NCBI RefSeq assembly: GCF_900105995.1
Contig: NZ_LT629785.1
Span: 1,922,001 to 1,986,000 of the forward strand
DNA length: 64,000 nucleotides
Source of the DNA: Pseudomonas pohangensis
GTDB taxonomy: Bacteria; Pseudomonadota; Gammaproteobacteria; Pseudomonadales; Pseudomonadaceae
Reading direction: 5' to 3'
The notes beneath the pieces were generated by a model that was given only the letters and a program-made list of their open reading frames with translations, had not been told where the DNA came from and did no database searches. This document shows, in pieces, positions 47,624-56,083 of this stretch; the first letter of the stretch is position 1; every line of letters begins with the position of its first letter. Made by a program: the position numbers and the translations under genes.

Positions 47624-48154
47624 TTAGGGCGCAGATGCAGCGGATTGGCGGACCATGATCAGCTGCTCCGTGTTAAATCCAAGCTTTGTGGCTTCCGCCT
47701 TGAAGCGCTCGATCAGTGCCGGGCTAACCGTCGGCGTGCGCGCCAGCAGCCACAGGTAATCGGTGCTGTAACCGGAAACGAAGGCGTACTGGTAGTCCTG
47801 CTGGTCCAGTCCGAAGATGCCATAGGCACCGTAGAACGGGCCGAAGAATGACACTTTCAGGTAACCCTCATTGGCAGGCCCGATCAGATAGGCCTTGCCT
47901 TCGGCTTGCTGCCATTCGCCGTCCGCAGCCGAATAACCCTTGTTCAGCACGCGAATGCCACCGTCTTCACGCAGGCTGTAGTTGGCACTGACCTGCTCCA
48001 GTCCGCGCTCGAAAGAGTGATCCAGCCGCGCTATTTCATACCAGGTGCCCAGATAGCGGTTGGCATCGAAGGGGCGCACCGGTTCCACACCTGCCGGCAA
48101 ACCGGTGCAGGCGGCGAGCAGCCAGCTCAGCAGTAACAGGGTGAATACACGCAC
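47624..48154 (-). CDS. blc: Lipocalin-family lipoprotein (Blc-like)
   Basis: A 176-residue outer-membrane lipocalin. Lipobox LLAAC at residues 12-16 with Cys16 as acylation site; then the lipocalin signature YLGTWYEIARLDHSFERGL, and AFVSGYSTDYLWLLARTP. Blc-type lipocalins bind lysophospholipid or fatty acids and are expressed under envelope stress. Converges on the cyclophilin gene; upstream SDR gene on the same strand is 40 bp away. Confidence 0.92.
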   Translation of the reverse strand: MRVFTLLLLSWLLAACTGLPAGVEPVRPFDANRYLGTWYEIARLDHSFERGLEQVSANYSLREDGGIRVLNKGYSAADGEWQQAEGKAYLIGPANEGYLKVSFFGPFYGAYGIFGLDQQDYQYAFVSGYSTDYLWLLARTPTVSPALIERFKAEATKLGFNTEQLIMVRQSAASAP

Positions 48155-48194
48155 TCAAAGGTACTCCGTTGACGGTCTGACTGAACGGCGCTGA

Positions 48195-48914
48195 TCACAC
48201 ACCGGGACGCAGGATCTTTTCCGCCAGACGCGGTGCCAGACGATTGATCCAGAACAGCAGTTTGGCCTTGCCGATGAGCATTTCCATGCGGTCATTTTTG
48301 AAACCTTCCCAGAATTCGTCGGCCAGCTGCGCCGGAGTGATCTTGCCCTTGCCGCGTCCGGCGGTCATTGCCGTCTCCACCAGTGGCGGCAACACTTCGA
48401 AAACCCGGATCGATGTGGCCTCGAGCTGCCAGCGCAGGGTCTTGGAAAAACTGTGCAGTGCAGCCTTGGAGGCACAGTAAATCGCCGCATCCTCCTTGGG
48501 CACCAGCGCCAGCCCGGAGGAAACATTGATGATTGCCGCTGCCGGGTGCTGGCTCAAGCCGGGGATAAAGGCCTTGGCCAGCAGCACCGGGGCAAGGAAG
48601 TTGACGTTCAGCTCGCGTTCGATATCCGCCTCGCTGGCCTGTGCAATGGCATCGTTGAACTGAATTCCGGCGTTATTCACCAGTATCGTCACCTGCGGAT
48701 AAAGACTCACCAGCCGCGCCCGGTCGGCGCCACTGCTGACATCCGCCACACAGCTTTGCGCGCCCGGCAGCAACTTGCAGGCGGCCGCCAGTGCCGTTTC
48801 GGAGCGGCCAACCAGAATCACCTGATTCCCCGCCTGATGAAATTTACCGGCAATGGCCAAGCCGATACCGCTGGCGCCGCCGGTGATGAGTACGCTGTGC
48901 CGGGTAGTCTGCAT
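48195..48914 (-). CDS. SDR-family oxidoreductase (DltE-like)
   Basis: A 239-residue classical short-chain dehydrogenase: NAD(P)-binding TGGASGIGLAIAGKF, NNAGIQ, INVSSGLALVPKE and catalytic YCASKAALHSF. It fits the DltE-like group that carries a short tail (NRLAPRLAEKIL). Substrate unknown. The lipocalin gene follows 40 bp downstream on the same strand, so the two may be one unit. Confidence 0.88.
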   Translation of the reverse strand: MQTTRHSVLITGGASGIGLAIAGKFHQAGNQVILVGRSETALAAACKLLPGAQSCVADVSSGADRARLVSLYPQVTILVNNAGIQFNDAIAQASEADIERELNVNFLAPVLLAKAFIPGLSQHPAAAIINVSSGLALVPKEDAAIYCASKAALHSFSKTLRWQLEATSIRVFEVLPPLVETAMTAGRGKGKITPAQLADEFWEGFKNDRMEMLIGKAKLLFWINRLAPRLAEKILRPGV

Positions 48915-49189
48915 CGGGCTTTACCTGTCTGGTTTTGCAATGACTGAATAGGGCCGCAGCCCATCGCTGCGGGGGCCGGCCTGAGCGGCAGCAGGCGGCT
49001 GTTGCCGGCAGAAGCATCCGCCTGTACTTGCGCATTTGATTGCCAGCAAAATACGCTGACAACCTGCATTGTGCGAAGACTAGCTGTGTAAACCTAGCGC
49101 GCAATTCAACAGGTTTGCCCGCCTGGATCAATATAACAGGCGCTTTTTCCATCTAGGCTAGGCGCAATAAAAAACTGCAACGAGGTGGC

Positions 49190-50158
49190 ATGGTGATTCT
49201 GGCAGCAGACCTTGGTGGTACCCAGTCACGCCTGTTGCTCGCCGAGCCTGCCGGCGGCGGCTGGCAAACCCTGCGCCAGACCAGCCTGCCCAGTCAGGCC
49301 TATGCCAGCCTGTCCGCATTGCTGGAAGATTTTCTGCAACCCGGAGAACGGCCCGGCAGTGTCTGCATCGCGGCCGCCGGCCCGCTCAGGGACGGACAAC
49401 TGCAACTGACCAACCTGCCCTGGCAGCTGGATGCTGCGTCCATCGCCCGGCAATTCGGTATTGCCCGGGTGCGCCTGCTGAATGATTTCGCGGCCCAGAC
49501 CTATGCCCTGCCACAACTGCAGCCTCACCAGCTGTGCACCCTGCAGGCCGGCAATATGCAAAACAACGCCGTGCGGGCGCTGATCGGCGCCGGTACCGGA
49601 CTGGGCATGGCACTGCTGGCCGGCGACGCACGACAACCGATAGTCCTGCCCAGCCAGGGCGGCCATGCCGATTTCGCGCCCTGCGATCAGCAGCAGGTCG
49701 AGTTGCTGCGCTTTCTTCTGCCCAGCCATGGTCGGGTCAGCCTCGAGCTGCTGCTCAGTGGCCGTGGCCTGACCCGGCTGTACGCCTTTGTTGGCGGAAC
49801 AGCGCTGACCGACCCCGATCTGCCGGATGCGCGCGCCATCAGCCAGGCGGCAGCAGCCGGCCAAGCCCGGGCCATTGAAACCCTGCAACTGTTTGCCCGC
49901 CTGTTTGCCGCGGCCGCCGGTAACCTGGCCCTGACCTGCCTGCCATTCGGCGGCCTCTACCTTTCCGGCGGCATCGCCCCGAAGATGCTGACCTACCTGC
50001 AGCACGCCGAATTTCTTCAAGCCTTCTGCAACAAACCTCCGATGCAGGCCACCCTGGAAAGCATCCCGCTGCATGTCGTGCTAGACGAATACCTTGGCCT
50101 GCATGGCGCCCTGCAGGTCGCCGCGCGAATGCAACACGCCGGATTCACGCAACCATGA
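49190..50158 (+). CDS. glk: Glucokinase
   Basis: ATP-dependent glucokinase of the Glk (ROK-distinct) family, 322 residues, making glucose-6-phosphate for the Entner-Doudoroff route. VILAADLGGTQSRLLLAEP is the phosphate-binding loop, LNDFAAQTYALP follows, then GAGTGLGMALL and the C-terminal GGLYLSGGIAPKM. Start ATG at 49190 with GAGGTGGC upstream. Its last codon overlaps the ABC gene by 4 bp (ATGA), coupling the two; the usual Pseudomonas neighbours (edd, gltR) are absent. Confidence 0.93.
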   Translation: MVILAADLGGTQSRLLLAEPAGGGWQTLRQTSLPSQAYASLSALLEDFLQPGERPGSVCIAAAGPLRDGQLQLTNLPWQLDAASIARQFGIARVRLLNDFAAQTYALPQLQPHQLCTLQAGNMQNNAVRALIGAGTGLGMALLAGDARQPIVLPSQGGHADFAPCDQQQVELLRFLLPSHGRVSLELLLSGRGLTRLYAFVGGTALTDPDLPDARAISQAAAAGQARAIETLQLFARLFAAAAGNLALTCLPFGGLYLSGGIAPKMLTYLQHAEFLQAFCNKPPMQATLESIPLHVVLDEYLGLHGALQVAARMQHAGFTQP

Positions 50159-51915
50159 GCCACCAGCAGAGCAGCGGACCGCGCCTGTCCTGGCTGTTCG
50201 CCAATCTGGTCATGCCCTACTGGCGCAGCGGGCAGCGCTTGAAAGTTCGCGGCTGCATTGGTCTGATCGTTGCGCTGACCCTGTGTCAGGTCGGCCTGGC
50301 CATCTGGGCCAGTTACTGGAACCGCGCCCTGTTCGATGCCCTCGAAGCACGCTCGCTGGATGACCTGCTGCGGGAAATCGCCACTTTCGCACTGATCCTT
50401 GGCCTGACCATGCTGGTCACCGCCCTGCACCTGCACTTCAAGCGCTGGCTGCAACTGGACTGGCGCCGCTGGCTGACCGAACTGTTACTGGATAACTGGC
50501 TGCAACGCGGTCATCACTACCAGTTGCAATACACCAGTGGCGAGCATGACAACCCGGACGGCCGGATTGCCGAGGACATCCGCATTGCCACCGAATCCGC
50601 CATCGGCCTGGCCCATTCCCTGCTCTACTCGATACTCATTCTGGGTAGTTTCATCGACATCCTGCACAGCGTTTCGGGCAGCCTGAACATTCCCGGAACC
50701 AGCATCGTGGTACCCGGCTATCTGGTCATCCTGGCCTTCCTCTACGCCGGTGCCGGCACCGTGTTCGGGCTGCTGCTCGGGCGCCCGCTGACCCGTGCGA
50801 CCAACTGGCTGCAGACGGTCGAAGCCAACCTGCGTTTCGGCCTGGCGCGGGCCCGGGAAAAATCCGAAGCGATTGCCCTGATGCGCGGCGAAAGCAGCGA
50901 ACATGCCCACGCCTCCCGCCTGTTCGGCGATGTCGGGCGCGGCTGGTACCGGCAAACCCTCGGCTATATGGGCATCGTTACCTTCTCCGCCGGTTACGGG
51001 GTGTTGCTGCCGGTATTTCCGATTCTGGTTGCTGCGCCGCAATACATTGCCGGCGCCATGACCCTGGGGGTGCTGATGCAGGCGGCACAAGCCTTCCAGC
51101 GCCTCACCTCGGCGCTGTCCTGGCCGATCGACAATCTGGGCGAAATGGCCAAGTGCCGCGCTTCGGCGGACCGCGTCGCGACCCTTTACTGCGATATGCA
51201 AAAGCTCACGGAGCTGGCCAGCCAGCCGGTCGAGCATCGCATCAATCTGCTGCACGGCCGCACCTGCGAACTGGTGCTCAAGGATCTGCGGCTGGCGTCG
51301 CCGGATGGCGAGGTGCTGGTAGAAAACCTGAATGTGACCATCCGCCGTGGCGAGCGCATCCTGATCACCGGTGATCCGGCGGTAACCATCAGCCTGTTCA
51401 AGGCCGTTGCCGGCTTGTGGCCATGGGGCAACGGCGAGATCCTGCTGCCCGACGATGCCAGCATCATGTTTCTGCCGCAGCGCCCGTTCCTGCCGGACGG
51501 CACCCTGCAGACGGCCCTGAGCTACCCCTACGCCGGCGACCACTTCAGCGCAGAAGCCATTCACCGCGCCCTGGAATGCGCCGGCATGGCCTGGCTGGCG
51601 CCACGCCTGCAGGAAGTCGACAGCTGGGACCGCAACCTGCCGCTGCGCGCCCAGCAACGCCTGGGCATCGCCCGCCTGTTCCTGCACAACCCGCCGTGGG
51701 TCTTCATCGAGGAAGCCACCGATGCCTTCGACCCCAAGGGCGAAGCAGCCATGCTGGAGATGATTCACCGCGAACTGCCCAATACCACCCAGATCACCAT
51801 CAGCTTCCACAGCGAGCTGGACCATCACTACACGCGCAAGCTGATTCTCAACCGCCTGAGCGAACCACGCCTGCTGGTCTGCTCCACCGAGCAGTGCCAG
51901 CTACGCAAACACTGA
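50155..51915 (+). CDS. SbmA/YddA-type ABC membrane protein with degenerate nucleotide-binding domain
   Basis: A 586-residue inner-membrane protein of the ABC_membrane_2 (SbmA/BacA/YddA) group. Six or so hydrophobic segments precede about residue 330, including the diagnostic NPDGRIAEDIR (about 140). The C-terminal domain has the fold of an ATPase but not its motifs: Walker A reads GDPAVTIS (406-413) with no Lys and no second Gly; the signature reads LPLRAQQR (495-502) in place of LSxGEQQR; Walker B is WVFIEEA with Glu519 at the Asp position. Either ATP is not hydrolysed or the protein runs on the proton gradient like SbmA. Overlaps glk by 4 bp and converges on the GH5 gene, overlapping by 15 bp. 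Confidence 0.88.
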   Translation: MSHQQSSGPRLSWLFANLVMPYWRSGQRLKVRGCIGLIVALTLCQVGLAIWASYWNRALFDALEARSLDDLLREIATFALILGLTMLVTALHLHFKRWLQLDWRRWLTELLLDNWLQRGHHYQLQYTSGEHDNPDGRIAEDIRIATESAIGLAHSLLYSILILGSFIDILHSVSGSLNIPGTSIVVPGYLVILAFLYAGAGTVFGLLLGRPLTRATNWLQTVEANLRFGLARAREKSEAIALMRGESSEHAHASRLFGDVGRGWYRQTLGYMGIVTFSAGYGVLLPVFPILVAAPQYIAGAMTLGVLMQAAQAFQRLTSALSWPIDNLGEMAKCRASADRVATLYCDMQKLTELASQPVEHRINLLHGRTCELVLKDLRLASPDGEVLVENLNVTIRRGERILITGDPAVTISLFKAVAGLWPWGNGEILLPDDASIMFLPQRPFLPDGTLQTALSYPYAGDHFSAEAIHRALECAGMAWLAPRLQEVDSWDRNLPLRAQQRLGIARLFLHNPPWVFIEEATDAFDPKGEAAMLEMIHRELPNTTQITISFHSELDHHYTRKLILNRLSEPRLLVCSTEQCQLRKH

Positions 51916-53007
51916 CGGCAACCAGCCACGCTCGACACACTCGCGGAAACACCAGGCCGGTGTCGTCTCGGTCTTGTAGTTCCAGAAGAACCAGCCCTGG
52001 TATTTCTCGAAGGTTGCCAGCTGCGCCGCCGCATAACCACGGTAGGCCACATTTTTCTGGAACTCGTCCATGTGCTCCATGGCATGGTTGAACGGCCCCT
52101 CGGCCCACAGCGAAACCACTTTCAGATCCAGCCCCAGGCTCCACTCGCCGCAGAGGGTCGGCAGCCCCAGCTCATTGATAATCGCGTCTGCCTCGCCTTT
52201 CCAGGCCCCGGCCGCCTTGTGCAGGTGGCCGTAGATATCCAGATCGATATCACTGCGCTCGAAGCACTGGTAGCGATGGATATCGAACAGCACGTTGCGG
52301 TACTGCGGTGCCTGCATGAAGCCCAGGTACTCGCGGAAATCGCGGAAGCCATCGTGAAACACCACCGCCACGCTTTGCGCCGGGCAATGCTTGCGAATGC
52401 GCGCATAGGCCTGCAGGTTGTAGGCCTTCAGGTAATCGGTCGGCACGTCCCAGCGCGGCTCATTGAGCACTTCGATGGCGTGCAGCGCCGGGTGTCCGGC
52501 ATAACGTTCGGCCAGGCGTTCCAGCACATTCAGCGAATGCTCAAGGTACTCGGGGCTGGTGTGCCATTCGCAGACGTCCTTGATCCCGCCGTTGTCGAAA
52601 CCGTTCTGGCAGCCCGGTGCCGCATGCAGATCGAGCACCACATGCAGGCCGAACTCCTGCGCCCAGGCCATGGCCTGATCGAGCACCTGGATACCGCCCT
52701 CGACGAACGGATAACGCGCCGCACCGTAGCTGCGGTGATAAGGATAATCCGCCCCGAAGATCCAGTGCCCCAGCGGAATGCGCACGGCGTTGAGGCCACG
52801 CCCGGCCAGCCAGGCGAAATCGTCACGGGTGATCCAGCGCTGCCAGTGTGCCCGCAGCCGCTCACCAGCCTGCTCGCCCAGTTCGGCACACCAGGTGGTT
52901 TCGTCGGTAGCAGCCAGGCCCTCGAACAGGCTGGGCACCATCCATTTCTCCAGCACCAGCCAGCTACCCAGATTGACGCCACGCAGTTTTGTACTTGCTT
53001 CGGCCAT
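51901..53007 (-). CDS. GH5-family exo-beta-1,3-glucanase-like glycosidase
   Basis: A 368-residue (beta/alpha)8 glycosidase of family GH5, closest in pattern to exo-1,3-beta-glucanases: KLRGVNLGSWLVLEKWM at the N-terminus, acid/base Glu in EVLNEPRWD (about residue 190) and nucleophile Glu in LCGEWSLGLD (about 290). There is no signal peptide, so it acts in the cytoplasm on imported oligosaccharide or is released by another route. Its last codons overlap those of the convergent ABC gene by 15 bp. Next to glucokinase and a transporter-like protein this suggests use of beta-glucans (inference). Confidence 0.85.
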   Translation of the reverse strand: MAEASTKLRGVNLGSWLVLEKWMVPSLFEGLAATDETTWCAELGEQAGERLRAHWQRWITRDDFAWLAGRGLNAVRIPLGHWIFGADYPYHRSYGAARYPFVEGGIQVLDQAMAWAQEFGLHVVLDLHAAPGCQNGFDNGGIKDVCEWHTSPEYLEHSLNVLERLAERYAGHPALHAIEVLNEPRWDVPTDYLKAYNLQAYARIRKHCPAQSVAVVFHDGFRDFREYLGFMQAPQYRNVLFDIHRYQCFERSDIDLDIYGHLHKAAGAWKGEADAIINELGLPTLCGEWSLGLDLKVVSLWAEGPFNHAMEHMDEFQKNVAYRGYAAAQLATFEKYQGWFFWNYKTETTPAWCFRECVERGWLPSVFA

Positions 53008-53337
53008 GACAGTACGCTCCCTCAGAAGTCATTCAACGAATGCTCAGAAGCATAGTGCCACTCCGCCGGCTTGTATTGACCCATGGCAAGCCCGCAGCAA
53101 CAGTGCCGCACCCGCTTGCCCCGGTATCCGACCCTGCGCTGTGCTCCGGATTGATTCGTCTGCTTGTTTGGCTTTTCTGGCACTAAGGTCAGCCTCAATC
53201 TGATACCGTTAACCGGTAATGCGTAGTCATCTGCACTTGAATCCTTTGCTGTGAAAGCCTGGTTTCTACTGATGGCTGGCTCTCTGCCTATCGATTCAAG
53301 CGTTGCACTCAATTATATAAATCCAAGAAGAGAAAAG
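53008..53337. other. Divergent intergenic region of GH5 and GH43 genes
   Basis: 330 bp with no gene, becoming AT-rich toward GH43. It carries the palindrome TTAACCGGTAA at 53209-53219 (listed separately). I see no other repeat or clear sigma-70 promoter. Confidence 0.4.
53209..53219. promoter_or_regulatory. Operator-like palindrome upstream of GH43
   Basis: TTAACCGGTAA, near-palindromic about the CCGG centre, about 120 bp before the GH43 start. The same 11-mer with one change occurs at 54380-54390 after the gene. LacI-type regulators often bind such CCGG-centred palindromes; the binding protein is not encoded here. Confidence 0.35.
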
Positions 53338-54351
53338 ATGAAACGCACTTTCTTATATATAATTATTATAACGATTATGACGGTCAGCACCTCTATGCTA
53401 ACCGCAAAAGAAACACCGCAGAAAGACAGCAATCCGATTTTGCGCTCGGAAAACCTGGCAGATCCCCATATGATTCGCTATCAGGGCAAGTACTACCTAT
53501 ATGGAACGTATCTTGACGGAAGCATGAGTGCGGGCTCAGATCATTACGATGTATATGTATCCGATGACATGTACACGTGGAAAAAGATTAATAACATATT
53601 TAAAAAAGACTCAGTAACCCTTTGGGCACCGGATGTTTTTTACGATCCGCTGTCGAACATGTTTTATCTGTACTATTCCAATCAGATGAACATCGGCGTT
53701 GCAACCGCGAGCAGTCCCACCGGCCCGTTTAAGGACCAGGGGATATTGATTGAGAACGCCATTGACGCGCATATGTACTTCGAAGACGGCAAGTACTTTA
53801 TGTACTATTCGTCGGCAGACTATAAATCGGGGCTGCTCAACATAGTGACCGCCCGAGTTACCGGAAACAAAGGTAAAGAAAACATCCTTGTGCAAAGAAT
53901 GAGCTCTCCGCTAACCAAAGTTGGTGAGCCGAAGCTGCTACTGGAACCAACAGATGATTGGGAACAAGGTTTTTTTCTGGATATCACTGAAGGTGTGTGG
54001 ATGTACAAGCACGCCGATACGTACTACTTGATGTATTCGGGAGGCGAGACAATGTTCGGGGAGTATGCAATAGGTTACGCAACATCAAGCAGTCCAATGG
54101 GGCCGTTTACCAAATACCCGAATAACCCGATCCTGAGCACCACACCGGCTGAAGATGGCAAACCCGGTATCTACAGCCCCGGGCACCACAGCATTGTCCG
54201 TGACGAAGAGGGTACTGACTGGGTCATCTATCATCAGAAAAAATCGTATTGGGATGTATCACTGAGTCGACGCTACACCAGCCGGGACCGACTGCTGGTT
54301 GATGATCAGGGCCAATTGTTCATCCAGGCAACGGGCATGACCGGGGACTAA
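53338..54351 (+). CDS. GH43-like glycoside hydrolase, exported, low-GC
   Basis: A 337-residue five-bladed propeller glycosidase of the GH43 group (arabinofuranosidase/xylosidase type). A signal peptide or anchor (FLYIIIITIMTVSTSML) precedes the catalytic domain. Putative catalytic residues: Asp in NLADPHMIRYQG (base), Asp in AIDAHMYFEDG (pKa-modulating), and Glu in ITEGVWMYKH (acid). Base composition is lower in GC than its neighbours and codon use differs, suggesting acquisition. No sugar transporter or other glycan enzyme accompanies it. ATG at 53338 follows AAGAAGAGAAAAG and starts a typical signal peptide; the upstream frame is not favoured. Confidence 0.85.
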   Translation: MKRTFLYIIIITIMTVSTSMLTAKETPQKDSNPILRSENLADPHMIRYQGKYYLYGTYLDGSMSAGSDHYDVYVSDDMYTWKKINNIFKKDSVTLWAPDVFYDPLSNMFYLYYSNQMNIGVATASSPTGPFKDQGILIENAIDAHMYFEDGKYFMYYSSADYKSGLLNIVTARVTGNKGKENILVQRMSSPLTKVGEPKLLLEPTDDWEQGFFLDITEGVWMYKHADTYYLMYSGGETMFGEYAIGYATSSSPMGPFTKYPNNPILSTTPAEDGKPGIYSPGHHSIVRDEEGTDWVIYHQKKSYWDVSLSRRYTSRDRLLVDDQGQLFIQATGMTGD

Positions 54352-54379
54352 AACACAAAAACAAAATGTGATGCATCGA

Positions 54380-54390
54380 TTAACCGGTTA
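54380..54390. promoter_or_regulatory. Operator-like palindrome downstream of GH43
   Basis: TTAACCGGTTA, a perfect CCGG-centred palindrome (TAACCGGTTA) 28 bp after the GH43 stop. It matches the site upstream of the gene at 10 of 11 bases. Its position after rather than before a gene is odd. Confidence 0.35.
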
Positions 54391-54423
54391 CATCCACGCG
54401 TTTCATCCCGATATGCGCAAAAT

Positions 54424-54454
54424 GAAAACGGGGTGACTGATCACCCCGTTTCTT
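54424..54454. terminator. Bidirectional intrinsic terminator
   Basis: Stem AAAACGGGGTGA...TCACCCCGTTT with loop CTGA, followed by T-rich sequence on both strands. It lies between the convergent GH43 and FAD-oxidoreductase genes and can end both. Confidence 0.85.
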
Positions 54455-54470
54455 TCAGCTCACACACTAA

Positions 54471-55784
54471 TCAGCGCAGTTTTTCCAGCAAGCCGTAGTA
54501 CCACATGCCCACCGCCAGCATCGGGTTGCCGAACACATCACCCATCGGCACCTTGATGTGTTTGCAGGCGGCGAAAGTGTCGAATTTCTCCAGGCTGCCG
54601 GTCATCGCGCTGGCCATGATCTCGCCCATGATGTGGGTGGTCGCCACGCCATGACCGGAATAGCCCTGGCAATACCAGACGTTGTCCGAGAGCTTGCCCA
54701 GCTGCGGAATGCGGTTCATCACGATGCCCATTGCGCAGCTCCACTGGTGCTCGATTTCAACGCCCTTGAGTGCCGGGAAGGTGCGCTCGATGCATGGACG
54801 CAGTTCGCCGGCGATATCCCGCGAGTCACGCCCGGAATAGTTGGCGCCGCCACCGAACAGCAAACGCCCGTCAGCGGTCAGGCGGTAGTAATCGAGCACG
54901 AAACGGCAGTCATAGACCGCCAGATCCTGCGGGTTGATCTGCTTCGCCAGATCACCCAGCGGTTTGGTGGTGACGATGCCACCCATGGCCGGAAAGATCA
55001 GGCCCTTGAGTTTTTTGCGCTCGAGCTTGTGATAGACATCGCCGGCCAGCATTACCTGTTTGGCATCGATGCGGCCGTGCGCCGTGACTACGGCCGGCTT
55101 GTCGCCATGCACGATTTCCAACACCTCGGAGTTCTCGAAGATCAGCGCGCCCAGACTCTCGGCCGCCCGAGCTTCGCCGATGCACAGGTTCAGCGGATGC
55201 AGGTGCATGCTGCGGGTGTTTTTCAGCGCACCGCAGTACAGGTCGCTTTCCAGATGATCGCGCACGCCACGGGCATCCAGCAGGGTCACTTCATCGCCCA
55301 TGCCGCGGCGCACGGCTTCATCGTAGGACGCCTGCAGTTCCTGCATATGCACCGGCTTCATCGCCGTATGCAGGTGGCCGTGTTTCAGATCGCACTGGAT
55401 GCCGTATCTGGCTACCCGGCTCTTGATGATTTCATGGCCGCGCCAGCGCAGGTTCCAGATGAAATCATCGACATCCTTGCCCAGCGTCTTCGCCATCTGC
55501 TTTTCCATCGCGCTGTCGCCGGAGAGGCTGCCGGTCACCTGGCCACCGTTGCGGCCGCTGGCACCCCAGCCGATCTTGTTGGTCTCGACGATCGCCACCT
55601 TGAGCCCGCGCTCGGACAACTCGACTGCCGTCGCCACACCGGTAAAGCCGCCACCGATGATCACCACATCGACGCTGACCTGGCCCTGCAGGGTCGGATA
55701 ACCGGTTTCTTCATTGAGGCTGGCACTGTAGTAGGACGGGCTACGGACTGCGGCGGGAACAACAGGCTGCTGAGCGATGGTCAT
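54471..55784 (-). CDS. FAD-dependent amine oxidase (PuuB/DadA-like)
   Basis: A 437-residue glycine-oxidase-type (DAO family) flavoenzyme. VVIIGGGFTGVATAVELSERG is the FAD-binding motif, NKIGWGASGRNGGQVTG supports the flavin, and LPQLGK-like residues near the C-terminus with GYSGHGVATTH complete the site. It is closest to gamma-glutamylputrescine oxidase (PuuB) of the polyamine pathway, but no puuA, puuC or puuD adjoin it, so the substrate is unproven. Start MTIAQQPVVPA at 55784 follows AAGAGAGAAATC. A REP pair lies upstream. Confidence 0.85.
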   Translation of the reverse strand: MTIAQQPVVPAAVRSPSYYSASLNEETGYPTLQGQVSVDVVIIGGGFTGVATAVELSERGLKVAIVETNKIGWGASGRNGGQVTGSLSGDSAMEKQMAKTLGKDVDDFIWNLRWRGHEIIKSRVARYGIQCDLKHGHLHTAMKPVHMQELQASYDEAVRRGMGDEVTLLDARGVRDHLESDLYCGALKNTRSMHLHPLNLCIGEARAAESLGALIFENSEVLEIVHGDKPAVVTAHGRIDAKQVMLAGDVYHKLERKKLKGLIFPAMGGIVTTKPLGDLAKQINPQDLAVYDCRFVLDYYRLTADGRLLFGGGANYSGRDSRDIAGELRPCIERTFPALKGVEIEHQWSCAMGIVMNRIPQLGKLSDNVWYCQGYSGHGVATTHIMGEIMASAMTGSLEKFDTFAACKHIKVPMGDVFGNPMLAVGMWYYGLLEKLR

Positions 55785-55974
55785 GATTTCTCTCTTGTTC
55801 TGACAAAGGTGCCGGGCACAATCCGGCATGCTGTGTACAAGCGTTGCACACTGGCATTGGATGAATAAATTGGTATTTAACGATTTTCAGATTGAGATTT
55901 ACAAAACTTTAAAGCGCCCGCGCAGGCTTCCGCGTGTGCGAGTTCCCGGTTACCCGAAAACCAACGGCCAACCT

Positions 55975-56035
55975 GTAGGAGCGGGCTTGCCCGCGAAGCC
56001 AGGCATGGCCTTTTCGCGGGCAAGCCCGCTCCTAC
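55975..56035. repeat. REP-type inverted repeat pair
   Basis: Arms 55975-55997 and 56013-56035 are exact reverse complements in the core (GTAGGAGCGGGCTTGCCCGC and its mate), the same family as 2595-2656. It lies between the FAD-oxidase gene and the DUF482 gene. Confidence 0.85.
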
Positions 56036-56083
56036 AAAAGCAGCTGCACAACCGGCAACACAATGAAGCCGGGGCAGCCCAAC

